64,000 nt of DNA from Eurosta solidaginis (taxonomy: Eukaryota; Arthropoda; Insecta; Diptera; Tephritidae). Position 1 is the stretch's first letter; every line of letters begins with the position of its first letter. Of this stretch, positions 11,427 to 23,546 are shown piece by piece. The position numbers and the translations under genes were made by a program. Where the stretch lies: assembly GCF_040869045.1 (NCBI RefSeq), contig NC_090319.1, positions 301,618,998 to 301,682,997 of the forward strand. Reading direction: 5' to 3'. The notes under the pieces were generated by a model, which searched no databases, was not told the DNA's origin, and saw nothing but the letters and a program-made list of their open reading frames with translations.

Positions 11427-14400
11427 GGGCCATGTGTAGAAGTCCACGAAAGTGGGGAAAGCTTCTGACCGCCATTCACCTGGGAATGGCCAGAGCGATT
11501 CTTTTGCATGCGGTTCAAGCAGCTCACTACTGCCGGTCGCTTGCGGCCAAGTATCCTCTGGGTAGCCGCTAAACACCCGTTTAGCGGTGAGCTAATGTGA
11601 GAAGGCGACAACCTGGCTAGGCCACTCTGACATAATCGGTTTAAGGGCTAGCCGGGGGAGATTTCATCGGCAGCGTCTGTACACCTCTAGGTGCGGCTGC
11701 AAGCGGGCGTCTGTCTTGGAGCAAGCGGCTCGCTATATAAACGTGCCAAGTAATATTTTCACCCCCGCTGAGCGGGTTGTGCGCTGGGCTTGGGACCCGC
11801 CACGTAAAACCATACTCCAATGAAATATAACAACAAGCCTCGGATAAATACACTCTCTATTGATGACGACCATGGCAAACGTTTGAAGGACAATGAATTG
11901 AGGGCATGCACCTGGAACGTCCGCTCCCTGAATGGGATTGGTGCAGATGCCCGGCTGGTTGATGTCCTCGTCAAAGCAAAATCTGACATCACCGCCATCC
12001 AAGAAATGCGTTGGACGAAGCAAGGAAGAAAGAAGATCAAAAATTGTGACATATATTGGAGTGGCCATGCGAATAAGCGCAGTTTCGGCGTCGGATTCGT
12101 GGTGGGAGAGAGACTTTGTCGCCAAGTGCTGGCGTTCACGCCTGTGGACGAGCGTCTCGCCGCTATTCGAATAAAAGCAAAATTTTTTAATATATCATTC
12201 ATCTGCGCCCATGCGCCGACAGAGGAGAAAGACGATGAGGTGAAAGACACTTTTTATGAACAATTAGAACGCACATACGAGCGCTGCCCCCGTCATGATA
12301 TAAAAGTCGTGCTTGGCGACTTTAACGCCAGGGTGGGCAAAGAAGGTGTTTTTGGCCATACAGTCGGAAAGTTCAGCCTACACAATGAAACTTCTCCTAA
12401 CGGACTGAGGCTGATTGACTTTGCCGGTGCTCGAAACATGGTCATATCAAGCACGAGGTTCATGCATAAAAAGATACATCAAGCTATATGGCTGTCTCCT
12501 GATCGAAATACTCGCAATCAGATCGATCACGTTGTGATAGACGGACGGCATGCCTCCAGTGTTTTAGATGTGCGAACGATCCGAGGACCTAACATCGATT
12601 CGGACCATTATCTCGTTGCAGCCAAAATACGCGCCCGCCTCAACGCGGCTAAAAACAAGGAACAAAAAACACAAGGAAAGCTAGACGTCGAAAAGCTTCA
12701 ATCACAACAGACTGCCAATGATTTCGCAACTCGACTCTCACACCTGCTCTCTGAGGGCACAACTCATCCTGAAGGAATACAGGAGCAGTGGGAGCATATC
12801 TCCAAAGCACTTCATACTACCGCCGAGGAAAAAACTGGTTACCGGCGGCCACGAAAAAACAACTGGTATGATGAAGAATGCCGCGTTGCAACCGAAAGAA
12901 AAGACGCTGCCTACAGGGCTACGTTAAAAGCGAGCGCGACAAGAGGAGTGTGTGAACGCTATCGTGAGTTGAAAAGGGAAGCGAGACGCCTTTTCAGGAA
13001 GAAAAAAGCAGAAGCAGAAAGGCGTGAGTCCGAGGAGCTTGAGCTGCTAGCCACCAGGAATAACGCCCGAAAATTCTACCAAAAAATACGGCGACAGACG
13101 GAAGGTTTTAAGACCGGGGCAAACTCCTGTAGGAATGAAAACGGCGACCTTGTAACTGATGTCCAGAGAGTGCTTAGATTATGGAGGGAACACTTCTCTG
13201 CTCTCCTAAATGGAGGCAGCAATTCACCGCGCAGAGATGAAGAACCCGATCCCGCAATCGATGATGATGGAATATATGTCCCCCCGCCCGATTATGACGA
13301 AGTTAGAATAGCAATAACCAGATTGAAAAACAACAAGGCCGTGGGCGCTGATGGATTGCCTGCGGAGCTATTAAAGTACGGCGGCGAGGAGTTGGTAAGA
13401 TGCCTGCAGCAGCTTCTTAGCAAAATATGGGCGGAAAAATGCATGCCCGACGGTTGGAATCTAAGTGTTCTTTGCCCAGTCCACAAGAAGGGGGATACTG
13501 CAAAATGCACCAACTATCGTGGAATCAGCCTTCTTAATATCGCATATAAGGTCCTTTCAAGTGTATTGTGCGAAAGATTGAAGCCCACCGTGAACCGGCT
13601 GATTGGACCTTATCAGTGCGGCTTCAGACCTGGTAAATCTACCATCGACCAGATTTTCACAATGCGCCAAATCTTGGAAAAACCCGTGAAAAGAGAATCG
13701 ACACACATCACCTCTTCGTCGACTTTAAAGCCGCCTTCGACAGCACGAAAAGGAGCTGCCTATATGCCGCTATGTCTGAATTTGGTTTCCCCGCAAAACT
13801 TATACGGCTGTGCAAAATGACGTTGAGCAACACCATCAGCTCAGTCAGAATTGGGAAGGACCTCTCCGAGCCGTTCGAAACTAAACGAGGTTTCAGACAG
13901 GGTGACCCCCTATCGTGCGATTTCTTTAATTTGATGCTGGAGAAAATTATACTAGCTGCAGAACTTAACCGCACTGAAACAATATACTATAAAAGCGTGC
14001 AATTACTGGCATGTGCTGATGACATTGATATCATCGGCCTAAACACCCGCGCTGTTAGTTCTGCTTACTCCAAGCTGGAAAAAGAAGCGGTAAAGATGGG
14101 TTTGATGGTGAATGAGGACAAAACGAAGTACCTGCTGTCATCGAGCAAAGAGTCAGCGCATACGCGCCTTGGCAACCACGCTACTGTTGGCAGCCATAAT
14201 TTCGAAATAGTAAAAGACTTCGTTTATTTGGGAACCAGCATCAATACTAGCAACAACATCAGCACTGAAATCCAGCGAAGAATCAATCTTGCCAATAAAT
14301 GCTACTTTGGACTAGGTAGGCAATTGAAAAGTAAAGTCCTCTCTCGGTGAACGAAAATCATACTCTACAAGTCACTTATCGTACCCGTCCTGCTATATGG

Positions 14401-14847
14401 GGCAGAAGCATGGACCATGACAACAGCAGATGAAGCGGCTTTGGGAGTGTTCGAGAGAAAAGTTCTTCGAAAGATTTATGGACCTCTACGCGTTGGCGAT
14501 GGCGAGTACCGAAGAAGATTTAATGATGAGCTGTACGAGCTATACGCAGACATCAACATAGTCCAGCGAATTAAAACGCAGCGGCTGCGCTGGCTAGGCC
14601 ATGTTATGCGAATGAAAGATGATGCTCCGGCCAAGAAAGTGTTTCTATCGGAACCCTCCTATGGAAGCAGAGGTAGAGGGCGGCCCCCACTCCGTTGGAA
14701 GGACCAGGTGGAAAACGATTTAAACTCCCTTGGTGTGGCCAATTGGCGCCGGTTGGCGGAGCGAAGGAGCGACTGGCGCGCCTTGTTGGACGGCCATAAC
14801 CGTTTAGACGGTTAAGCGCCAATTAAGTAAGTAAGTAAGTAGGTAAG
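11427..14847 (+). mobile_element. Full-length RTE-type non-LTR retrotransposon
   Basis: A 3.4-kb element with a ~390-bp 5' leader, one long coding region for endonuclease plus reverse transcriptase, a very short 3' UTR and a (TAAG)n tail, bounded by a 19-bp duplication. A single ~1000-residue ORF and a microsatellite tail are hallmarks of RTE LINEs. It sits inside the RNase H domain of another LINE. The ORF carries only one frameshift and one stop codon, so the insertion is young. Confidence 0.85.
11820..14815 (+). pseudogene. RTE endonuclease-reverse transcriptase ORF (two lesions)
   Basis: Encodes an APE-type endonuclease then a reverse transcriptase, which nick target DNA and copy the RNA in place. 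Seen: TWNVRSLN (Asn33), AIQEMRW (Glu62), GDFNAR (Asp167, Asn169) and SDH (Asp262, His263) as endonuclease catalytic motifs; then NKAVGADGLPAELLK, YRGISLLN, FRPGKSTIDQ, FRQGDPLS and ADDIDII (catalytic Asp pair), and a C-terminal Arg/Trp-rich domain (LGHVMRM, RPPLRWKD). Total ~998 codons, the usual RTE length. Lesions: a one-base loss in an A run at 13,678-13,682, just after the FRPGKSTIDQ motif, and TGA at 14,348-14,350 where the sister copy has CGA. The start at 11,820 is the first Met of the open frame. Confidence 0.85.
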
Positions 14848-14866
14848 TAAGTAAACAGCAGACCCG
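14848..14866. repeat. Target-site duplication of the RTE, right copy
   Basis: Exact repeat of 11,408-11,426. After it the two flanks resume different LINE sequence, as expected for a clean insertion. Confidence 0.85.
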
Positions 14867-15126
14867 ACCCCTTCCATTAATTTGGAACCATCCGTATACA
14901 CGTGTATAGTATGTTCTGCCATATCTGCGCCTTGTAACCAACCCTCCGACTGAATTGTGTTTCCAATATCTGTTTCGATGGTATGGGACCATATACTCCG
15001 TTTTCCCGATATAAGATGGTGCTATACTAGGGCCATAGCTGCCCCGAGGCCTTATGCCTTGTTGCAGTTGCTAACGCGATGTTTTTGACAATTAGGTCTG
15101 CAGAAACATATGCATACTGCATACTA

Positions 15127-15595
15127 GGGTGGGTCGATTTGTATGGACGAAAGTTAAACGATATCGCGCCATCGATTTTTCGATAGGATTTGGGCTCAGG
15201 AAAAGGTTCCACTACGCATACCCAAAAGAATAATTTTCGAGCCTGCGAAATTTCATTTTTTGACTTTTTTTCGACTCCGATTTTTAAGGTTTTTTTCATG
15301 ACCTACTAAAAAAAATTTCATATGTATACTCTGTCCTATGTATACTGTTATCGACAACGTTTTGAGCGGACATTTTTGGGTCGGACAGAGTATACATGAA
15401 CATTTTAAAATCAAATGAAAATTTTTTAGCAGGTCATGAAAAAACCTTAAAATGCAAACTCGAAGAAAAGTCAAAAAAATGATATTTCGCAGGCTCGAAA
15501 ATTATTTTTTTGGGTATGCGTAGTGCAACTTTTTCCTGAGCCCAAATCCTACCGAAAAATCGACGGCGCGATATCGGTTATAAATCGACCCTGTC
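15127..15595. mobile_element. Foldback MITE 1, TA-flanked
   Basis: Long arms (~15,127-15,332 and ~15,386-15,595) are reverse complements at roughly 85-90% by eye, sharing GGATTTGGGCTCAGGAAAA, CTACGCATACCCAAAA and TTTTCGAGCCTGCGAAAT. Ends are GGGTGGGTCGATTT and GACAGGGTCGATTT inside TA dinucleotides (15,125 and 15,596). No transposase. The TA target suggests Tc1/mariner-type mobilisation. Confidence 0.85.
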
Positions 15596-15597
15596 TA

Positions 15598-17253
15598 ATG
15601 CATAGTGCAACAGGAATAATTTCAGACGATCAAAATTTTAAGAACCAATCATAGAATTATATAATTTAAGGTGAGTTATGAGTTGAGAAAACATATCTAA
15701 CATCTTAGGTAAAAATATTTTTGTGAACAAATTTAGTGTTTATAGAGCATAACGCTCCAGGAGGCATCGTAATATACTTCGGAATCAGACGGCTTAGTGC
15801 CGTATTTAAGGTATAGAACCTAGAGTATTGTGTGATAGACTAAATCCCCATATATGTAGATATTAACAAAGGATTGCTGGCGTACTTTTCTAAAATTAGT
15901 ATTACCTATGCAATTGGCACCATTTAGTAGTGATTCATAAAACATAAAAATACGGTTACTTCACTTATAATAAACTAGCAATTACCCGATGCGTTCCTCT
16001 GCCTATCCCTCTGCTTCTTCATAGCACCCTCCTCTCTATCTTCTTCTCCCTAAGCGCCTCTCTCACTATCAACCCCTTTATCTTTCCCTACCTCTCCTTC
16101 TGCCTTTCCTTGTCTCTCTTCCATCTTTCCTTATCTTTTCTTTCTATATAAATACGACTTCTTACAAAAGGTTGGTTTCTGGTCTGCCTCCCCGAAGACA
16201 TGTATCTCAAATACTAACCGAGTCAAAGAGGTAGACTGGTACCAAGTTTTAAGCCAATCGTACCATGACTAAGCTTTTTTCAAAATAGGTCCGCTGAAAA
16301 GGAAATTAAATTTGCTTACGGTCAAAACAAGTTGAAAGTAAAAAAATGTATAGATTTTTCGAAAACAGCAAACTTTTAAACTAGGCAACGACATATAGAT
16401 TTAAGGAAAGACAGAGTAATCGATAAGCCATTATGACGAAGTGGGCCTATGAAATTTTATAGAAATCAAAAGCACCCATTTATTTCAATTACTTTGTATA
16501 TTTCCTTTGACCCAAGTACGGCCATTTATACCTACATATAAAGATAATCAGATCCCAACGGTTTTTTAGTCTCTTGTTTGTCTACTTTCAATCGTTAAGC
16601 GTCGTCGGCCCTTTCAATCAAAATATTTCACACCTAATTCGAGAATATCACGCGAAAAAGATCAAAAGCTTGCGTGCATGGAATATTTGAACGAGAAACA
16701 AGTGATTAAAAACATACAACTAGTTTGTGGGAACCACAGTTCACATAGTCACAAATACCCTACATGTGTATATATGAATATGCTAAGTACTGTTTATTAA
16801 TAAGTGTAAGCTGCCGAAAATCGAAAAAGACAAACAGTTTAATAAAAAATGTTAAACCCTATAATTAAGTGTAACATGTTCAATAAAGGTTTCAGAAATT
16901 TTCAAACGAAGATGTATGGAAATGCTGAATGAATATTTTATAATTTATTGTGCCGCACAGTGGAATGTTTTGACGGAACTACTCACAAAGATTCGAGAAG
17001 GTATAAAGCTAAAGCAATAAATAAAAAACCATTTAAAAGTTCATATTTTAGCTAATATAACTACTAGTGAAATAAGAAAATAAATTATTGGAAACATTAA
17101 CTTGAAGAAATTAAGCAACTTAGGAAATAAGGAACCTCATAACAATGCAGTTTTATTAGGCCAAATTTTCCATCGTACTTTGAAATTATTTTCCAAATTG
17201 AATAACTTGATTAAAATATAGAGAACAATTTTTTCGCAGTCCTAACAGCGAAC
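15598..17253. other. Unassigned DNA with a pyrimidine tract
   Basis: Mostly AT-rich without genes. About 15,992-16,145 is strikingly C/T-rich on the plus strand (repeated CTCTCTATC, TTCTTCTCCC and CCTTGTCTC words), following GCAATTACCCGATGCG. It may be a degraded transposon end. Confidence 0.45.
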
Positions 17254-18374
17254 TTTTTTATACCTTACATGAACATGAAATGGTATATTAACTTTGGTCC
17301 GATGTTTGTAAGGTTCAGAAATATAGAAGATAGACTCACCATTAAGTATACCGAATTGATCAGGGCGACGAACTGAGTTGATATAGCCATGTCCGTAAGT
17401 CCGTCCGTCTGTCTGTATGTTTGAACGCAAACTAGTACCTCAAATTTTGAGATATCTCAATAAAATTTGGCACAAGGATGTATTTTTGTATTATATTAGA
17501 CACTTGTCGGATCCGGTAGGATCGGAGCACTATAACATATATCTCCCATACAACCGATCCTTCAGATAAGACGATTTTGGTCATCCCTGCCGTAATTTAG
17601 AAAGTATAAACGTGAAACACGGTGATATATATTCTAATATATCATAGAAAATATTCTGAACAAATCACTTTGATCAGAGCTATATATAGCTATATCCCAT
17701 ACAACCGATCGTTCAGATAGAAAGATTTTTGGCCATTTCTCCCTTAATTTAGAAAGTATAAACGTGAAACTCGGTGATATATTTTAATATATCATAGAAG
17801 ATTTTCTGAAAAAATCACTTTGATCGGAGCTATATATAGTATATGTCCCATACAACCGATCATTCAGATAGAAAGATTTTTGGGAATTTCGCCCTTAATT
17901 TAGAAAGTATAAACGTTAAACTTGGTGATATTTATTTTAATATATCATAGAAGATTTCATCAAAAAATCAATTCGGTCGGAGCTATATATAATATATATA
18001 CCATACAACCGATCGTTCATATAGACATTTTTTTTAGCCATTTCTCCCTTAATTTCCAATCTAAAACGTTAAACTTGGTGATATTTATTCTAATATATCA
18101 TAAAAGATTTCCTGTAAAAATCATTTCGATCGCAGCTATATATAATATATATCCCATACAACCGATCGTTCAGATAAGGGGTTTTTTTGCCATTTTTTAT
18201 TTTATATTTATCTTAAAAATCGTTTAGATATGTACATCTGTTCATTATATATTTCTTATTTTATACATCCGATTATTTGGAGTTTACGAACGGGATAAGA
18301 TTATTTTTCAGCCCCATTCATGAAAAGTATGAAGTCTTCGGTACAGCCGAAGACAGTCCCGTCCTTACTTGTTC
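17254..18374. repeat. Long interspersed repeat type A, copy 1
   Basis: A ~1.1-kb unclassified repeat matching 63,002-63,963 almost end to end. It opens with TTTATACCTTACATGAACATG, then GGTATATTAACTTTGGTCC, a CCATGTCCG...CCGTCCGTCTGTCTG block, about five tandem ~150-bp units (each with CCATACAACCGATC near 17,551, 17,700, 17,851, 18,003 and 18,156), and ends CCGTCCTTACTTGTTC. No ORF of substance. Both ends resemble those of type B, so the two probably share an origin. Confidence 0.8.
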
Positions 18375-18388
18375 TTAATTAAAAATAT

Positions 18389-18783
18389 TGTAATCTTAAG
18401 AAATTCTTGATTATTCTGCAGCTTCTGTTATCGTTCGAATCGCTAAACTATCGAATAAGTAATTCAAATATTAAATATAACGAAATGTTCTCTATTTGTA
18501 ACACTACTATGGTAGTAGTACAATTTAACTACTCGCTGACTTCACTCACAACGTTTTAAAATCAAATAATTGAATAGGTCTTCGCTCGCAGTGATTTATT
18601 CACTTGGCTGCCTCGTTCGCCTGTTTCTTCCAGGCTCTGGACTTTTCTCGTTTCTGTATTTCTTGTTGTATGAGGTTTAGGTCACGGTTGTTTTCTATTC
18701 ATCTGCTTACATTGCTGTTGTTGTTGTACAGCATTTATTACTAGTGGCATAGTGACAAGTCGAAACTGCTAATATTCGCGACA
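18389..18783 (-). mobile_element. Solo LTR, gypsy-like, minus strand
   Basis: Reverse complement of a diverged copy of the LTR at 36,448-37,329: shared blocks include CTTAAGAAAT, ATCGTTCGA, CACTACTATGGTAGTAG and GCTAATATTCGC. Bounded by TG...CA and flanked by ATAT on both sides (18,385-18,388 and 18,784-18,787), a 4-bp duplication of the gypsy kind. No internal retroelement sequence adjoins it, so it arose by LTR-LTR recombination. Confidence 0.8.
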
Positions 18784-19314
18784 ATATGTTGAGCTAAATG
18801 CTTATCGCAAATAACCTCAAGAAAATAAGCGAAATTTCGAGACCCTGCATTATTGCAACCCGTTCATATTTGGGTCCCTTTTTTTCGAGGTTAATCTATC
18901 CTACAATAACAAAATTTACTGAGTCTATTCTTAGTACATCATAGGACAATTTTTGTGAGGATAATCCAAGTTTTTATTTAGTTGAAGCTACGCATATTTG
19001 TCGTAGGTACTATGGTTCATTTTTTTACAAGTTCCTTTAAAATACCCCACTGTGCAAGATTGAACATGACAACGGTAGATGTAACTAAGTAGAAGCCGCA
19101 GTAATCGCGCATTGATGGTTTAGGCGATTTTAATTGCTCTTAGCATTAAAAGAAAACCAAGAAAACTCGTACACACAGACGTCAATCAAACCCGCAAAAA
19201 ATGTTGTGAGCTATAATAAGAAATAAAGAAACAAAACAAAACTGAGATGTATGTATAAAAATAACACCAGCATACTAAATGAAGAGAGCGGTCTGCACAA
19301 TATGAGATTTCGAT
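18784..19314. other. Unassigned AT-rich DNA
   Basis: No gene or repeat recognised. Confidence 0.35.
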
Positions 19315-20352
19315 GGGTGGCATAAGCTCAATTGGCGTTATGATCACTTGAAATAGCTGTAAGATCAATTAATGGCCACTTCAAATGGTTAATTGAATTT
19401 ATGATTTTTTTTAATTTGACTTAATGGCCATTGAGGATATTTTGTTTGGAGCTCGAAAACAAGACCATAACTATTTACAGCAATTTTGGATCATCACAAC
19501 AACAAAAAACTTCCGCAGGATATACAAAAAAAGAAGCGCCACAGCCGATTTGGAATAAAATATCATGCGATTTTTTATTTCAAATTTTCTCTTAATTTTA
19601 GTTTAATAAGTTCTTCATGGCGGCCACCGTGGTGTGATGGTAGCGTGCCCCGCCTATCACACCGTATGCCCTGGGTTCAACTCCCGGGCAAAACAACATC
19701 AAAATTTTAGAAATAAGGTTTTTCAATTAGAAGAAAATTTTTCTAAGCGGGGTCGCCCCTCGGCAGTGACTGGCAAGCGCTCTGAGTGTATATCTGCCTT
19801 GCAGATGCCGTTCGGAGTCGGCATAAAACATGTAGGTCCCGGCCCCGGCCAATTTGTAGGGAAAATTAAGAGGAGCACGACGCAAATTGGAAGAGAAGCT
19901 CGGCCTTAGATCTCTTCGGAGGTTATCGCGTCTTACATTTATTTTTTATTTAAGTTCTTCATATCTCAGTGAGGACTACATTGGGCCAGTTTTTATCCGG
20001 CTTTTCACTATAATGATGGAAACAATATATGGAAAGGGAGCGCCGTGTCCGAATATTTGAAATAAGTAAAATATTTCTCCTTTCTTTCGAATGAATAAAA
20101 ATATAGAGAAAACAATAAAGCATAACTATAATTAAACTATTATTTACATTGAAATAAGTGAAGACGAGAAACAACATAAATGATAAAAAAAAGAGTTGAC
20201 TTATGATGATCATATCCTGCTAATTTCAATATCGTTGACATTGTTATCATTTAAATTTTGACGTTGTGCCCATTTAATATGGAATGTTGTGACAGTTTTG
20301 AACTGGTCATAAGGTGAATTGACGTTATGGCCGTTGACCTTATGGCATCCCG
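19315..20352. mobile_element. MITE-like inverted-repeat element with nested SINE
   Basis: The left end (GGTGGCATAAGCTCAATTGG then CGTTATGA) and the reverse complement of the right end (GGATGCCATAAGGTCAACGG then CCATAACG) match imperfectly. CATAA words recur in both subterminal regions. The 332-bp SINE at 19,619 sits inside. Boundaries are approximate; no transposase. Confidence 0.5.
19619..19950 (+). mobile_element. tRNA-headed SINE (family S), best full copy
   Basis: A 332-bp Pol III-type retroposon. The head GGCGGCCACCGTGGTGTG holds the A-box region (GTGTGATGGTAGCGTG) and is followed by the B box GGGTTCAACTCCCGGG. The body includes GGGGTCGCCCCTCGGCAGTG and GCAGATGCCGTTCGGAGTCG, with an ATTT-rich tail. 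The 12-bp duplication TAAGTTCTTCAT (19,607-19,618 and 19,951-19,962) proves retroposition. Other copies lie near 1.8, 25.1, 31.2, 36.5 and 62.2 kb. It encodes no protein and must use a LINE's enzymes. Confidence 0.9.
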
Positions 20353-21649
20353 CGGAGATACCAGCAGTACATCACAATAAAAAAAATTATAAAGGAGCTT
20401 TTTATGTGAATATTTCATCAGTATATCAAAAGAAAATGTGATAAAGCAAATAAGCCTAGCTGCGTACTTTTTTGTTGGGTAAAAGGAAGGTGGTAAGTAA
20501 AACAGATTAATAACTACCGGTAGCGTTTTGGGGCGACCACCATGCCTGCAACCAGCTCAGCAATCAAACTGTGCTGCGACGACTAAGCATCTCCACAAAG
20601 AATATTTATTTTTTTTTATTATTATTGTAATTATATTAATATGAGCTATTAACATATGTTTAAATATTACAAACATATTTATCTAGACCAATTCGGCTTT
20701 TGTCAAATATGCATATAAAAATTAAAAATTTCAGAGGTAAAGGAAAGGTAAAAAAGAAAGAAAAAAAGCTATTAAATTAAGTATCTACTAATAAAATATC
20801 AATTGAATTATTTTAAAGACTTTTGCGGCACAAATCTGTTCCCACATAAAAACACACACTAAAGTACTTAAATGAGTTCAGCGGAGCTCTTTATTAAGTC
20901 TATTAAAAACTGAAGCAAATATAGGGCAGCCAATATTGGTGCTAGTGGCAACTTATCTCCATCGTAGCTTTTGGCTACTAGCTACTGTCTAACGATAGTT
21001 GATCACTCCATTGATCAGCGAACGACGATCGCTACACAACAAAGTCATCGCGTATCGCACGCGTTTGTTTCGGGTATCATTAGCGGTTAAATTGATGACT
21101 TGATTATTTAAATAAACGCTTAGAGCAGCGAACGAGTAAAGCGACTGAAATAAAAGTGGCAAAAGATAGCTGCAGTTGGAAATACTAAAGACAACAAATA
21201 AATCGATCGCCGATCAACGCCTGATAGTCAATATGCATATAAGAGTAGCCAAGAAAGAAATTTTAGTAGATATACATATGTATGTACATATGAATGTGTG
21301 GTAAGTGTTCTCTTTTCTCAAGACTGTGCGTACAAGTGGATGATTGCGCAGGCGCAAATTCCGTCTTAAATGTAGACAGTAATTGCCCTTGGTCGTTGCT
21401 TCAAATACATACATACAAGTTTCCGGCATACGCACAGAAATATATGTATATGTATACATTTTTTTTTAATACAAGTACCATAAGCAAACGTTTTGAAGTG
21501 TACCGCAATAAACGCTTGTAGGCCTAAATCAATGATCATTTTCTTTTATAACTCTTGCCACCATCGATCAGCTGATATGCATAAAACGTAGCTGATGGAA
21601 ACCACCGCGCTTGATATTTGTTTCGCTGGCTTGATTTTTTACTACTTAC
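20353..21649. other. Intergenic DNA, no gene seen
   Basis: AT-rich; short ORFs only, with no recognisable domains. Around 20,980-21,080 several GATCA/GATCG and CGATCG words cluster. Confidence 0.35.
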
Positions 21650-21651
21650 CT

Positions 21652-22065
21652 ATATATGTGACCCGGTCTATGAAAAGGTGGCTTATGACTCAAAAAAATG
21701 TTTCCATCTTTTTTCTGGTTTCGATAGTTTTTGAGACGCTCTTTCACGTGGTGAAAACTAGAAAGTCCTCACTTGCTTAGAAGTGTACTAAAAATGTAGA
21801 GAAAGAAGAGCACAAATGAAAGCCTTTGGTTCCTTCGATGTCACTTTGGTGGCTGATGAAGCATCCTCAGATTTTTTCGATGGCAATGGAGCCAAAATAT
21901 CGGTCAGAAACTGGATTGTGCTTTGCCTTTTAGGCATGACTGTTCATAATGCAAAAGAAAAACTACTAAGAAACTGAAGAAATGCATTGTTTATCTTTAA
22001 CAGCTGTTTCTCGCAATTTCTTTTTTGAGTCATAAGCCACCTTTTCTAGACCGGGTCACATATAT
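21652..22065. mobile_element. MITE with ~45-bp terminal inverted repeats
   Basis: Left GTGACCCGGTCTATGAAAAG plus GTGGCTTATGACTCAAAAAA (from 21,658) matches the reverse complement of the right end at 22,021-22,060 with about one mismatch. The interior has no transposase. The flanks are ATAT-rich, so the duplication cannot be sized. Confidence 0.75.
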
Positions 22066-22119
22066 CTATTAACCGATATGCTTGGCACATAAGACCGGAA
22101 CCTAGTTATAATGGTTCAG

Positions 22120-22690
22120 AAAATTCGAAACTCTAGAGCGAGTACGGTAAGGAATTAGTATGGGGGAGTGTACTGGTTAAATGGTTTAGAGATGGATGAA
22201 AGCTGGACGGGAAGGTTGGAGGAGGAGTCTTTTGTTAGAAACTCGATATAAGCCACAAGGTTAAGTTATCTGAGCAAGCGGAGATTTCCACACTTATGGA
22301 TGTAGTGGCTTGGTTGCTGTACAGTTTTACTACGATTAAAGAATTCAATGTCTACTTCGATAGCCAAGCGACTATTTCACCTGTGGTTCGGTCCAATACG
22401 AGTCCATGCGGTACGTCGCAATATATTGGAAAACTCCTCTTGCTGCAGCTGCTATGACACGGTAGAATCATCATGAGCTCTTCCCAGAACTAGGCGTCAG
22501 TATTTCGGCCTCGGCTCACTAGGATCTCGGAAGGGTACTGTCGAGATCATTCTTATTCGAAATTACAACGTTGCCACGCAACGGTCCTTTACATAGCTAT
22601 AGTTTACATTTACCATTATCTTGTGTGGTATCATCACGGACCTTCCTGTGTTCAATTGGCTACCAATCATCCAAACCTTACATTAGGTTT
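22120..22690 (+). mobile_element. Decayed RNase H LINE 3' end
   Basis: Parallels 30,300-31,130: the block around GATGGATGAAAGCTGGACGG (RNase H start), the TACTTCGATAGCCAAGCGAC block (Ser-Gln-Ala region of RNase H), the cysteine-rich tail (CTCTTGCTGCAGCTGCTATG) and a 3' UTR ending CCAAACCTTACATTAG. Many stops and indels. Confidence 0.65.
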
Positions 22691-23546
22691 AGCAAGTATG
22701 ATAGACTCAAAGGGAGTCAACTGTCAGTTGTGATTCTCACATATTAGCATATTGTTAGCCAGTACTGACATTTGGAACCCAATGTCGGACTAGAAACCGA
22801 TATAAACAGCTGTCGCGACGGGAATTATGTATGTTAATGAAATTATAGCTATCATCCGGTGGCAAAATCCAGAGCCAGATAAATAATTTTGCATGTAAAT
22901 GCAACAACAACGATTTGAGCCAGATAATTTGTGAGCCAGATAATTTGTTAATTACTTCTTTTTAGGTTGGCAATGCGGCCTTTAATATACCTACTTTTTC
23001 AAAAATAGATGTCGCTGCTTAGCCTTTCGCCGTATGAGTTAAATGAAAAACAGTGGCGACATCTGCTTCTCAAGTCTCTCAATGATCCAGGGCATTCCCG
23101 TGAGAATTGAGCGTGAGCCGGAGCTGTAAAACCCACTGAAAGACGGCATATATCTCTTTGAAAGTAACTTAAAGGTATTGGTATCGAGTTTTTGAATATT
23201 TCGGGCTGGTTGTGAAAAATAAGCTGTGATTATAAAGAAGAATATTAGTGAAACCAAAGATTTGCGCAAAGAAACCGAAATCAAAAACGAAGCGGAAGGG
23301 AAACCGAAACCACATTAACGGTTTGTTATCTATGAATTATCGGTTTATTATTGGTGGCTTATCCATGTCTTATTGACGCGTTTTGGGTTTGTTTTTACCA
23401 AATTTAGTTATGCAAATTAGCGCCCCTGCACAAATTATCACAATAGCCCACACACACATATTCATCCAAATGAAGGTAGACATACATACATGCGCATTTA
23501 ATATAATTAAAAAACGTATAGATTGCTGATCAAACGATCTCACCTT
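22691..23546. other. Unassigned DNA
   Basis: No gene or clear repeat. The phrase GAGCCAGATAATTTGT occurs twice near 22,920 and 22,935. Confidence 0.35.

Larger units (their letters stand above)
10960..15060 (-). mobile_element. Family A RNase H LINE, split by an RTE insertion
   Basis: Two minus-strand pieces flank the RTE element: 10,960-11,426 (C-terminal knuckle region and 3' UTR, matching 8787-9200) and 14,848-15,060 (upstream part, with VYTDGSKLMEG, the first catalytic Asp block of LINE RNase H). Removing the RTE plus one copy of the 19-bp duplication rejoins TDGSKLMEGV with a GPGSAVYLF segment in the same domain. The host copy is decayed, with stops on both sides. So this LINE is older than the RTE. 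Confidence 0.75.

Noticed and set aside
11733..12250. Minus-strand ORFs of 130 and 163 residues
   Set aside because: Shadows of the RTE endonuclease coding strand.
19619..19700. Possible tRNA gene
   Set aside because: A and B boxes are present but the arms do not fold into a cloverleaf, and the sequence continues into a repeated SINE body with tail and duplications.
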